DNA from: Paraescarpia echinospica
Lineage: Eukaryota; Annelida; Polychaeta; Sabellida; Siboglinidae
Direction: 5' to 3'
Length of the DNA: 64,000 bases
Assembly: GCA_020002185.1 (NCBI GenBank)
Contig: CM034531.1
Location: forward strand, 49,896,173 to 49,960,172
A program made the position numbers and the translations under genes. Under the pieces are notes generated by a model. That model made no database searches, was not told the origin of the DNA, and worked only from the letters and a program-made list of their open reading frames with translations. Positions 23,784 to 35,045 of the stretch are shown piece by piece; within the stretch, counting starts at the first letter, position 1; every line of letters begins with the position of its first letter.

Positions 23784-24679
23784 TTCTTATTTTTGTCTTG
23801 TCTACACAAATGCAATAATGGTGTCTTCATCTGAATAAATATGCTTTTAAAGTTAGAATGATAACATCTTTAATCTAATAACAAATGTATGATTCTAGAA
23901 ATGTCAGTTTTATTCCCTTTACTTGGAAATAAAGTCATGATCAGTAATACATTTTACTAAAATATCTCAGGTTTTAAGAGTTAACTAATTCTTAGAGGTC
24001 TTTCTGTAAACAGACTTTTTTCAAATAAAATGTTTATTTGCTGATTATGTAATGTGCCACTTGATATTTATCACTGTTGCATAGCAACCGCAAGTGTTGC
24101 TACAAAAGAGCCACTGTAAATTCTACAGCCTCAAGCAAAATGCACTGATACAACTTCAACAGTCTTAATGGTAAATTCTTTACGACCAAATCACTGGAAT
24201 GTTGTCATCAACAGGTATCAAAACCATTAAGATCTGTCACCAAAACATTTAAATTTAACTTAGAAATGTGATCATCCACTGCTACTGGATACAGGCGACA
24301 GTTGATATAAAAAGAATGTTATGGACCCACCTACTCTTGCTATCACAAAAACATTTGTGTTTATGCGGCAGGTGGGATGTCTCAGCTGGGATGTCAATAA
24401 GATTGTTGGAAGTGTATCAGTGGGCTAATGTTGATATAATGATAAACACAAGTCATAAAACAAGTCATGATAATCTGTGCTTGGTGCTGCAGCCTGAGTG
24501 GACAAGATGGTACAACAGAAGCTGGACTAGCACAACTGCCTCATCTCTCTGGTGAACAGGTGGAACATATCCAAACTTTCCTTTTGGCTGGCGGTCAGTG
24601 GCTTGCTCCGGCCATTCTCATCTCATGGACTCAGCAGTAGCAGCCCCATGTATACGTCTAAACAACACTGCCAGTAAGT
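23784..24679. other. No feature recognised
   Basis: AT-rich sequence after the satellite with short open stretches only. The part after about 24560 may already belong to the plus-strand LINE whose recognisable coding begins at 24680. Confidence 0.35.
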
Positions 24680-24890
24680 AAGAGAGCTATAACCTCCAAT
24701 GTGTGCAAAACTGCCTTGCAAGAGTTGTACTCAAGATGCCTCGTTTCTCACCATCAGTACTCCTACTTAGGCAGTTACATTGGCTTCCAGTTATCTATCC
24801 AATCAAACTTTAATTGTCCAATCTTACATATATCAGGCTCTGTCTACAGAACAGCAATCCCATTTGGCTCATCTCTTGCATCTTTCAAAT
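24680..24890 (+). mobile_element. LINE remnant, 5' piece, plus strand
   Basis: One plus-strand frame reads LQCVQNCLARVVLKMPRFSP and, further on, LLRQLHWLPVIYPIKL. This is the conserved region after the reverse-transcriptase core in L2/CR1-like non-LTR elements. The coding match stops near 24890, where an oppositely oriented LINE begins. It resumes at 25862 with the next expected segment, so the two pieces are one LINE split by a later insertion. Confidence 0.7.
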
Positions 24891-24892
24891 GA

Positions 24893-25860
24893 TAAGATTT
24901 CACAAGATTTAATAAGATGGCCACCCAGAGAATTAACTCTAGATGACAGGTGAACAAGGAAGCCCCTTGGCTTATTGAGAGAGTCCAATCCTTTCATCTA
25001 CGTGTATCCTGCCTTTCTGAGGTATGTGTCGATTTTATTTTTAAACACATTTACACTACTAGCACCCACACAATCATCAGATAATATGTTCCATTCATTT
25101 ACAGTCCTTTGTGAAAATAAGAACTTTCTTATATCTAATCTTCACTGCTCCTTTATTAATATAACTTCATGTCCTCTAGTCCTTCTATGTTTCTTAACTG
25201 AGAAAAAAATAATTCTATAAATATTTTCATAACCATTCAATACTTTAAACACTTCTATCTGATCTCCTCTCAATCTCCTGGTCTCTAGTGTTGTTAAACC
25301 GCATTCTTTTAGGCGTATTTCATAACTAAGATCTCTCAGTTTGGGTATAATTTTAGTCTAACATATTTATATCCTTCTTGCGATATGGCCTCCACGATTG
25401 TATACAATATTCTAAATGATGCCTAACTATTGTTTTATACAGTATTAGTTCTTTTTCCTTATATGTTATATTTTGCCTAATTAATCCAAGGAATTTATTT
25501 CCCTTTGAAGCTGCAATTTTGCACTGCTCTGAAACCTTCATATCAGCACTAATGATTAACCACAGGTCCTTTTCATTTATAGTGGTACTTATTACAGTAC
25601 TCCCCACTGTATATTGTACATCTTTGTTCCCATGTCCTGTGTGGAGGCATTTACATTTCCCAAAATTGAACAACATTTGCCACTTTTCAGATGATTTGAT
25701 CAATCTATCAAGATCATCTTGTAAATGCTGCCTATCTACATCACTTTCAATTCTTTTAAACACTTTTGTATCATCCGTAAATTTCAACACCTTGCTTGTT
25801 ATATCCTTGCTTGTTATATCCTCGTCCAAATCGTTGATATTTATTAAGAATAATAATGAC
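24893..25860 (-). mobile_element. 5'-truncated LINE with reverse-transcriptase 3' half, minus strand
   Basis: The minus strand encodes KVLKFTDDTKVFKRI (an altered FADDT catalytic motif), LIKSSEKWQMLFNFGKCKCL, FLGLIRQNITYK and LYKTIVRHHLEYCIQSW. With frameshifts and stops it goes on through PKLRDLSYEIRLKECGL, LRGDQIEVFK, FFSVKKHRRTRGHEV and NKIDTYLRKAG to a 3' end near 24893. This is the order of the thumb and C-terminal region of CR1/Rex-like non-LTR elements. The open part is 158 codons. A small in-frame duplication (ITSKDITSK) lies near its start. It is dead and 5'-truncated at about 25860. Confidence 0.85.
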
Positions 25861-25861
25861 T

Positions 25862-26421
25862 GCAGGAGCTCAGATTATCTCTCCCACAAAAGTTTTCTGT
25901 TCCTAAAACTAAGCTAAACCTGGGCAAGCATGTTTTCTCTGTGGGGTGCACCTAAAATCTACAACAAATTCATAACTTTAAATTAAAGTTAAATCTATTA
26001 CTTTAAAATGATTTGAAACTAGAGTTCTACACCCATAACAAATTGAAGATTATATGTTTGAAAGTACATTTCCACCCTAGTATATCCCTGCTTGTCCACC
26101 ACTCCAATGATGCCTTTTGCGTGTCTGTGTTCATGATATAATGCTCAACGTTTCTGGTTTGTTGCGCCGTGTAAGCTTTCAAGAGTTTCTGAGAACTTCA
26201 AGGCATGATAGAAGTCTTGTTAAATTGACTTGGCTTGTGTTATCCACGTTTAGTATACCTGCACAAATCACGTATGTGTTCGGGGAAGTAATTAATAAGT
26301 ATCCTACTTCATTCTTCCCCCATTTCCATTTGTAAATGTTCCATATTATTGTATATTGTGTTGTAGTTTTCTATGCTGTATTATTTCACTTGGAAATAAA
26401 TTGAATTGAATTGAACTGAAT
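25862..26421 (+). mobile_element. LINE remnant, 3' piece, plus strand, with GAATT-type tail
   Basis: A plus-strand frame reads LRLSLPQKFSVPKTKLNLGK and HVFSVG, which follows directly after the segment encoded at 24680-24890 in L2/CR1-like elements. Decayed coding continues, ending with HLEIN, and the element finishes in a short A-rich TTGAATTGAATTGAACTGAA tail, a typical LINE 3' microsatellite. The stretch 26100-26335 is open but without a firm match. Confidence 0.65.
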
Positions 26422-26576
26422 AGAGACTGCAGTAACAAGACCTAATTTCAGGTGGGCTGTGTAACTAAACATGTCCGTCCAGGTGTCAAGTTCTACACCC
26501 TGTCAACTTTAATATCTGATTCAAAACTTATTGCCAATGATTACATGTAACTCATAATAAAGAACATGTTCTCAAC

Positions 26577-26655
26577 ATGGCTACATACTAAACAACCTTT
26601 ATAACAAGGCTACATACTAAACAACCTTTATAACAAGGCTACATACTATGAAAAC
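26577..26655. repeat. 29-bp tandem repeat, about 3 copies
   Basis: A unit containing GGCTACATACTAAACAACCT repeats three times, the last copy interrupted by a small insertion. Confidence 0.8.
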
Positions 26656-27184
26656 AACCTTTATAATTTTGATGAAATATTGGATTAGTGAAACCAAACA
26701 TTGCATGATTTATGACCTACCAAACCATCACCATCATATAAAAACAACCTTTGAAAGCATGCAAGCTGAAATATAGTGATACTACCCTGTGATTCCTCCC
26801 TCCATAGACCAGCCCATTAGACTAAGGTCCCTACCTTCCCTAGTGTAAGCCTGGGTGAACTTAATTCCTCAGGGATACACAGATAGCCTGCTGTTGGGTA
26901 ACACCCAAGCAGTAGGAGCCAGTCAGTCCAATGCATTGTGTAGAGTGAACAGGGGCAATGAAGACCAAAGGGAAACTGACTGAATGTGTAATAGCACACA
27001 TAAATTATGAATGTCATCTCCCAGCAGGCCTGTCTTCTAACCACTGCAACACAGCTGATTAGTTCTAGTTCTAGTTGTTTCCAGCACTCTGCAACGTTCT
27101 ATTAACTGACTAGTCTGTATATTTTGTGGTTACAATGTTATGATCTTACGAGGTCTCATTCAACTAGTCAGCCTTTTTCAGAAC
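26656..27184. other. No feature recognised
   Basis: Mixed sequence without a supported gene or repeat. Short minus-strand open stretches lack motifs. Confidence 0.35.
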
Positions 27185-27445
27185 ATTATCGCCAAGCCGA
27201 CCTTTCTATGCTGGCACTGAGGGTGGTCACTGCCAGGGTGCTTGTCATCCTCAGTGGTTCTTTTACGTCCCAATTTGAGACGGGACCGACATTAACGTGA
27301 TCTCCGAGTCACGAGGGATACACAGTCCCCAATGTTGAGAGCCAGGTTTTTACACCAAATATACCATACCTGCCCGGTCCGGGTATTGAACTCGGAGCGC
27401 CGGCATGTTAGGCGGATGGGCTAACCACTACACTATCGCACGCCC
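27185..27445 (-). mobile_element. tRNA-derived SINE
   Basis: On the minus strand the element begins GCGTGCGATAGTGTAGTGG, whose TAGTGTAGTGG fits a pol III A box. It continues to GAGTTCAATACCC, a near-consensus B box. The tRNA-like head is followed by a body with no tRNA similarity, containing ACTCGGAGATCACGTTAATG and CAAATTGGGACGTAAAAGAA. Cloverleaf pairing is too poor for a functional tRNA. Confidence 0.75.
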
Positions 27446-28084
27446 TAATTTTGATTAGGACAGCAGAAAAATACTATAATCATGTCAGCGAGTAGGGCCC
27501 TCAAAGTAGGTTATCCTAGCATTGGTCTGCTACACAGCTCAACTATTTAGCAGTTCATACATCATAACTTGGGTTACGGTTAGGGTGAATGAAGGACAAA
27601 GAGAATTGATCATTCAGGGAAGGATTATAAATGACCATTCAAACAAGACTAAAGACTTACAATAATAATCTGAAGTTCTATAATCGAGCTAGCATATGTA
27701 TGTTTACATGTATGTAACATGGGTATGTTAATGTTTTCATTCTAGACTAGCCTCTAGATCTTGCATGCCAAACTTTCAGCGATTTGTGTACAACCCTTGA
27801 CAAGGAAATTAACACATTTATTTTTCCAAAATTCACTGTGGGTTATGGGTTCTTATTGGATAAAAATGCTTGTTTGCAACTTTATGCATGCTTTATAAAT
27901 TGTTCAATCCATCTACAACTGATCAGTGGAAAGTTTATGTATCTTGAAACAATTACAGAAAACATACGGAAAGGTGGAAACAACTGTTAAAATTACATAA
28001 TCTTAGACAAACGTCTGTCATGAATACTTCGGAAAAACATCCCCTATATCAGTGTGTACATGCCATCCGGAGGATGACCATTTC
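27446..28084. other. No feature recognised
   Basis: AT-rich sequence, no supported gene, repeat or RNA. Confidence 0.35.
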
Positions 28085-28175
28085 TCCAAGTAATAACAAT
28101 AAATATTTATATAGCACCTGATCAATCAACTAAAATCAAGATTGCTCTCAGGTGCTTTACATGTATGCATTTGTA
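28085..28175. repeat. Probable dispersed-repeat fragment (TATATAGCACCTGATCAA type)
   Basis: The pattern AATAAATATTTATATAGCAC, a short variable part, then TTGCTCTCAGGTGCTTTACA contains self-complementary GCACCTGA and TCAGGTGC. It resembles a widely dispersed animal repeat end. The family is not certain. Confidence 0.4.
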
Positions 28176-29917
28176 ACTTTAAATTACATTTTTAGTCTCA
28201 TCACTTCACTTGAAACCCAGTACAAATGACACTTGTACTAGTGGTAGTGAAGTATGCGGCTACCTTGTCATTGTGTCTCCACTCTAGAGAACATTGACCA
28301 GCTGACAGTCAAAGTGGACATTATTGGTGTGGTCAAACAAGGTCAATATAAACTGCATCCAAGTCTATCATGTCACTTCAATCAAGATTTAACATTACTG
28401 TCATCCAGAACGACACATTCCAGGTCGCCTGCGATAAGGAAGCCAAGTAGTCGAGAGTCCAGTGTTCTTGTACATTTGCTCCAGCCTTATATCTTTTTAA
28501 TCTTTCTAAACCAAATTCCCTCCTTGACACTGACAGTCGCTAGATCTATAATTTGTTCTAATAATCCTTTGTGAGGTAGAGGGCAGAGAATGGGAGATGA
28601 TGTCCCTTTCTAAAATGTTCAGCTGTGCACCCACTGTAAATTGGCTATAAGGTGGTACAACTGTCCACCTAGTGGAGAGACAGAGAATCACCCAAAATAT
28701 GCCTTTCTGGAATTATTTGTTGGATTCTTTTACAATGAAAAAATTGCTAGTAGTTTTGAGATGGTATCCCATCTGGAGACTTTTTGACACAATCTGGTTT
28801 ATTTAGCAACAAATAATAGGAACCATTGTCCATTTTTTATTTTCACAAAAATTAAATTGAAGCAGTTTACAAAAAGCTACGCTGCACCTTAATGGTCTGG
28901 CCCACTTTGACAACAAATGTCAAAAATAAAATTAATAGTGTATTGTTCACGACTGGGAGTTAATGGTACTCCTATCTCAAGTGGCTAACTACATAATGAC
29001 CATCATTTCAACAAAGATCAAACCTGACACGAACGCAACAAAGCATTCAAATAAAACAACAGTACAACTGATTGTCCTTCAGACAATCTCTGTTATGTGC
29101 CTTCCACAGTAATAATGCCCCATTTTATCGTTTTTGTTTGTAACCGAGATGATAAAATCAGTGCCACAGGTATGTCTGCTGGCATCTCCGCTTGGAGGGT
29201 GTTGTGTGTCCATAACTTCCTATCAGTCAGGCTGTGTAGTGTAGGGCTGGATCTATTTATTGCAGGTGATATCACAGGATGAACTGCTCCTTGGTTGAGT
29301 TGTATCGTTATATGCACCAGAGGACAGCCTGGTTACCCAGGAGGTGAATGATTGATGTTGCTGTAATATTTATGCACCAGCCCCAGACTAGTGATAGTAA
29401 TGTAAACTCTACAGCAGCGCACTGGTAACTGATCAATGCTGTTGAACAAGTTGCTTAAACAAGGGTGTCCTAACGCTAATGCTGCTCCGTCTACAAACCA
29501 AAACCGCCCCGATCGACTGTCCGGCGAAAGAGTTCTGCAACTACTAACCAATACTCACTAACTGACTGTATTGATATATGGTCACACATCTAGTCACTCA
29601 ACCATCGGTGCTCCGAGTGATCCTTGTGGCAAGTCCACGAAATACATACAGAATTTGAAGTGCGATAATACTTTAATTTTGATAGAAATAAGAATTATTA
29701 TAGAATGTGGGCTCGTATGAAATCCCTTACCACCCACCTGGAAATGATAACTGCTCATTCCACCTCTCTCTGACTCTATGACAGACATGTTCACTCTGTT
29801 ACCAACTTGACTTATCTGGGAACCATTCAACCATCATGTGGAAACTACACACAAACTGTTGCATCACATAAAGCCAGCTTAGACTACCTCCAGGCAACAC
29901 TGATCAGTATTGTTTAT
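28176..29917. other. No feature recognised
   Basis: Several open stretches under 110 codons occur on both strands without splice context, domain motifs or codon structure that I trust. Confidence 0.35.
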
Positions 29918-30320
29918 ACAACTTAGTGATCTGTGGTGCAGAGACAGAGAGGATAGAGTCATGGGGACAGGACAACAACTGAGTGATTTGTGGTACAGAG
30001 ACAGAGAGGATAGAGTCACGGGGAGAGGACCACAACTGAGTGATCTGTGGTACAGAGACAGAGAGGATAGAGTCATGGGGAGAGGACCACAACTGAGTGA
30101 TCTGTGGTACAGAGACAGAGAGGATAGAGTCATGGGGAGAGGACAACAACTGAGTGATCTGTGGTACAGAGACAGAGAGGATAGAGTTATGGGGAGAGGA
30201 CAACTGAATGATCCGTGGTACAGAGACAGAGAGGATAGAGTCATGGGGAGAGGACAACAACTGAATGATCTGTGTTACAGAGACAGAGAGGATAGAGTCA
30301 TGGGGAGAGAACAACAACGA
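29918..30320. repeat. 57-bp minisatellite, 7 copies, open in several frames
   Basis: Units contain CAACTGAGTGATCTGTGGTA and CAGAGACAGAGAGGATAGAG followed by TCATGGGGAGAGGA. The unit length is 57 (19 codons) except one 54-bp copy, so the plus frame (QLSDLWYRDREDRVMGRGQ) and two minus frames all stay open. Being open on both strands argues that this follows from repeat length and composition rather than coding. Confidence 0.93.
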
Positions 30321-30929
30321 GAAGAAACGAAGAGTCATCAAATCACAGTGAAACCAGGAGCATTCTGGTGAAACTTGGAGCCTCCCTAGGAAATCAAGAG
30401 CTTCCTGGGTAAACCAAGAGCCTCCTATTTGCTGCCTAAAAACTCATGCAAGTACAAAAAACATTAAGTTGCAATTCCTGCCTGTAAACACAACAAGCCT
30501 CAGCCAAAGCACCAGAACTGATAAGTCAAGTGCAATTTGCTGTTTGGAAACCCAAGTAGGCCTGGCAAACTCATTACGCCCTACAGTCTGGGAGAAGTGA
30601 GGAAGACGTTGTGAAACTGGAGACATCTGGTAGCACTTGACACTTTCTAAAGGCTCTCTCTCTCTCTCTGTCATAGATCTGCTGCCTGCAGTCCCTGACA
30701 AGTCAAAGACCAGTTAGTCGCCATAGCTCACAAAACATGCAACAATGATTTATCACCTCCGAGTAAAAAGACATATTCAAGCAGCCCTCATGGTTCGGCT
30801 TTCCATGAAGGACATGGACTGTCCATTACACACAAAGTAAGTCACTATTAATGCCAGAAATCTGTCAGGAACTCATGTGGTTAAAAGAGCAGCTGCTGGC
30901 AGAACCATACAATCTACATCCATCTGTTT
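30321..30929. other. No feature recognised
   Basis: Short variants of GAGCCTCCTAGG near 30380-30430 hint at a small degenerate repeat. Nothing else is supported. Confidence 0.35.
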
Positions 30930-31029
30930 TCTGCCGGAAGATGCATAGGTTCACCTCGTCAGGATGTAGAAATGACTTATCTGCCGGAAGATGCATAGGT
31001 TCACCTCGTCAGGATGTAGAAACGACTTC
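30930..31029. repeat. 50-bp direct duplication
   Basis: A unit beginning TCTGCCGGAAGATGCATAGG is present twice in tandem, the copies differing at only one or two bases (AATGACTTA against AACGACTTC at the end), so the duplication is recent. Confidence 0.93.
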
Positions 31030-34000
31030 CTAGTGTGCCTGATCTCGGTCCTTGCTACATGTCCAACAACAACAATTGACTATGCATGGAGAGGTTTTGA
31101 TACGACCCCAAATGCAGTGAGTAAGTGGTCTCTTAAGACCAGTGGTTTCTCTTGAGGAGTTTGGTATAATTTGTTGTGGGAGCGACAAAGTGCTCTCAAA
31201 AGACACAACATTGTTTCCGCCATCTCTCTCTATACCATGCCGTTTGACCTCAAACTGATTCTGTCCTCAATCTGGACAGCTTTTCCACTGATAACATAAA
31301 CCGTTGCCACAGTTACCGTCCACCAAGTCAAGATACATGTGTTACACTTCTCCGAAACCATAACTCACTGTGGGAGTTTTTATCTGGCGTGGAAGTTTTT
31401 ATCTGGCGTGGAAGTTTTTATCTGGATGTTTTAACTTAACCTAATTTGGAATACAAGCTGACATGAGTTACCCAACACACCACCCTGCCTGTTAGAATGT
31501 ACCCTATACAGGAAACATACACACCAACAGGGGGGGAGGGAGTATGGTGGAAGGGGTGACATGTGAACATACGATACCCCAAACAGGAAACAGATGAAGA
31601 GAACCAGGGATTGGGGTTGGGTGCTTTCATCAGTGTGTAAAATGAAGTATCTAGCAGCACAGAATAGAAAGTTACTTACCCCTTATCAGTCATCTTAAGA
31701 AACTGGTTATTTAAGACAATTTTGGTCATTTAAGACAGCTGCCTCAATACGTGCTTGCAACTATAGTGTACTAGTACAACTGACTGAACTGAGCAAGTCT
31801 TTGTTTAGTTTAAATCATCTAAATATTGATGTTGAATTTCTGACTATCACTGCTTTTAGAGATATCTGCCTGTTGTGCATGGTAACATTGATCCAATTAG
31901 ATTACCCTATCATTATTTTGATGTATCTTGATAAAAAATAATAAAAGATCACATTTTAAAAACATTTTTGTACTGATTTAGAGTGGCTTGGTACTTTGTT
32001 AATTTGCTACTTCATGAATATTATTACAGATGTATCTAAAGACATAAAACACATTACTGCAGAATGCAGCTACATATACTGGGAAATTGCAGTGTGATAT
32101 TATATCCATGCACATCACCGTCTATGTCAGCAACAGACCTCAAAATTGCCTTCCAAGTTCCTACACAGTAGCCTTCTCTTGAGGCCAGACAAATGTCTCT
32201 AAGTCAGGTTATTATATCATCGTGTTCACTCGAATTCTGCAGTAATCATATTGTGACAAGACTACTGAAAAAACTATATTTTGTTCCACAGAATTATTGA
32301 TGCTCACGTCGCATTGTCAAAAACAGTTTCCGTCAGCCGTCTACCGCAAAGTCTGCAATACTTGGCATTTTTCTAACCATATTGATTTTCACGTCACGAA
32401 TGTGCAAAAGCACTATGTCATGAATTATGACACCAGGGAAAGCCTCCATTATCCCTACCAGAAACAACCTGCTAATGACACACAACTATAAATATATCTT
32501 TGGGTCTTGATCACGATTCTGCTATGATGGTGGTGGTTATTCAGTTTGTAGATCTCGCTAACATAAGCCACCTTTCCACAGCCGATTACAGGTGTAGCTG
32601 CCACAGCAGAACGTCAACACTGTGCAAGATTTATTTTAGACTGTGCAGCAGACTGGATTTCTGAGAATTCCTGGTGCCGCCACACAGGGTCATTGACCAG
32701 TGGGCACGGCTTTGTAGAGTTGACCCATTCGTCTTGTTAGTGGGTGGTTAGTCACGTTCGCTCTCGACCCCTGAAGACCCAAAAAATAATTAGACATGAT
32801 GGTCACATCGTGTAGAATTGAAATCTGTATTTTAACCCCACAGCAACATGGACTACCGACTCATGTATATGTAGCTTACTGGACCGGGAAATGAAGTTCA
32901 TGTACAGGTTGTAGGTGCACCTGCTGGCAGCTAGTCATCTTTATCAATACTGTGATAGCTGAATAGGTCACACATTCAGACAAGACAGATGATTCACAAC
33001 GTTTCTTCATGTTTTCCGTCAATATAAAAATAGTCATTTTAGTCTTGTCAAATGTATGTGTAACCTAATATCCGATAACCAATATTAATTATAATCTTTG
33101 ATTGAGCTGTTTACCCCAATGGACTCTCGCTATAGAACTTTTATTAGAAGTGACATGTCTGGACTTGGTCCAACTGTTCCTCTTTTATCTGATGCATCCT
33201 CTCGCGCCAGGAGTCCAGGAGTCGCGCCAGGAGTCCAGGAGTCGCTGCTGTTGATTACGTCAGTGCCAGCCAGCAGTACCCCCTGGCTGATTGCTTTGAG
33301 AAACTCTGAATTTAAGCTTAGCCTATCAAATCGTTCACTAGACCAGTGGATGCTGGCAGGTCAGGAGGTCATAATAAAACTAATTTCAACCAACCATGGT
33401 TCGAGTTACATGCAATGTTTAGGAAGTAGAAGCAATTATTCGAATACACAATACTGCTAAGCTGCTCGTGCTAATGGGCGAACGGGTCATTATTATATAT
33501 TGGGATTCCCAGAAGTCGTTTATCCGTCTTCAAATTGGGGCGGGTATTTGCGCTGTTCTCACCGGTGTCAATTACTAGTTTGATTCAGGTAACTTCCATA
33601 CTTCGCATAGGAGATCTACCAGGGCTAGTTTTGCATGGCAAACAGCCCTGGCTTGCGAGGATGATCTGATGTGACATTGTCCCTTATATCCGTGGGTAAG
33701 ACAGTGTCACAGTGCAGGTCAGTACAAGTATTTCAAAGTTGATCCTTTTAAGCAGGTATTCCTTATAATAACAGGGGTGTTTATAGTGGGAGTCCACTGT
33801 ACTTCCACAATTGGATTATGAATTTCTGAAAAATAAACATAAATGGAGCATGTTTATTGCCTTTAATAATTATGCCAAAATGTAATGTCTGACTTCAGAA
33901 CTTGTGACTGTGCAGCTTAAATTGTTTATGCCATGTCTACAACACCAAAGGCCCAATATGTTCCATGGCCTTGGTCATTCTTTGATCAGCCAAACCATCT

Positions 34001-34934
34001 TGTATTACTCAACAAATGAAGCAGCTGCAATGATCATTACAGTAGCCCTCCTCCACACATCAGGCTCTCCGCTTACACCAACACTCAACTTTGGGGATAG
34101 AAGCATCGCCATGACAACGCAACAAGATCCTTGGCATCTCCACAGAAGTTTTTAATCTGCTACCTGATACCTGTCTCATCAACCCAGAAGTTTCTCTGAT
34201 TGTTGGCCCTATCCGCAGAGCTTTAATTAACCAAAAATGTTCATAATCATAAAGAAATCTGAAGACTTTGATGGAGTAATAACTACATGGCTGTATGACT
34301 TCTGTACCATGTATTGCCAACAACATGGAATTATTTACATGTCTGCTGGCTTTTACAGGGAATTACAGCATTTTTAAAACAACTGAAAAACTGTCATTGC
34401 CACTACCTTTATTTAAAAAACAATACTTCTTGCTTAATATAATTCTTTTCACTCTAATTTTTTTAAATATAAAAAATCATGCTGTTGTTCACAATTTATT
34501 TGATTTCTCGGGGCAGTTAAAGTTCTACTAATTTAGACAGTATATCAATATTTTACAACAATTTTTATGTTACTGTTAGCCCAATTCATTGTTAATTTTT
34601 ATTTTTTATTTTACATCAAGAACCTGTATCATTATTATTATTGTCAACCATGTGGTATATATTATATATGTAAACCATTTTTATAGACAGGAGCAACAAT
34701 AGCATACTTTCAACCTGCCCATGGAAAGAAGGGCCTTGGCCGGCTTGCTATTAGAGAAAGAACAATGCCACAAATACTTTTGAATCTGAACAAACCAATC
34801 ACTCATGATGTTGCCAGCCGTGTAGCCATATTCTAACAAAAGATAAATCTAAATTAGTGAGATAAGCACTGCTTACTCTTGCCAGATTTGAATCACCAGA
34901 AATTTATAATGACACTGTAATGCGTGTTAAATAT
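31030..34934. other. No gene recognised; two tiny tandem duplications
   Basis: Near 31375-31425 GGAAGTTTTTATCTGGCGT is repeated three times, and near 33210-33243 CGCGCCAGGAGTCCAGGAGT is repeated twice. The longest open stretch (33098-33460, plus, 120 codons) contains the second of these, has no domain or splice context, and is not called. Confidence 0.4.
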
Positions 34935-35045
34935 TTATCAAGATTTAACAAGATTGCCACCCAGAGACATGGCAAGCAGACAAGGAAACCTTTGGCTTAT
35001 TGAGTCCAACCCCTTTTACCTATATTGATGTGCATCCCGTTCAAT
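34935..35045 (-). mobile_element. LINE 3'-end fragment, minus strand
   Basis: The sequence around AACAAGATTGCCACCCAGAG and TTTGGCTTATTGAGTCCAAC matches the 3' terminus of the minus-strand LINE at 24893-25015 in the same orientation. Only the last about 110 bp remain, so it is a severely 5'-truncated or eroded copy of the same family. Confidence 0.65.

Noticed and set aside
28254..28574. Plus-strand open frame of 106 codons
   Set aside because: No homology I can name, no splice context, and the peptide has no domain-like pattern.
29879..30341. Minus-strand open frames of 121 and 145 codons
   Set aside because: They are complementary readings of the 57-bp repeat, whose length keeps frames open on both strands.
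33098..33460. Plus-strand open frame of 120 codons
   Set aside because: It includes a 20-bp tandem duplication and has no splice context or recognisable domain. A frame this long is expected somewhere in 64 kb.
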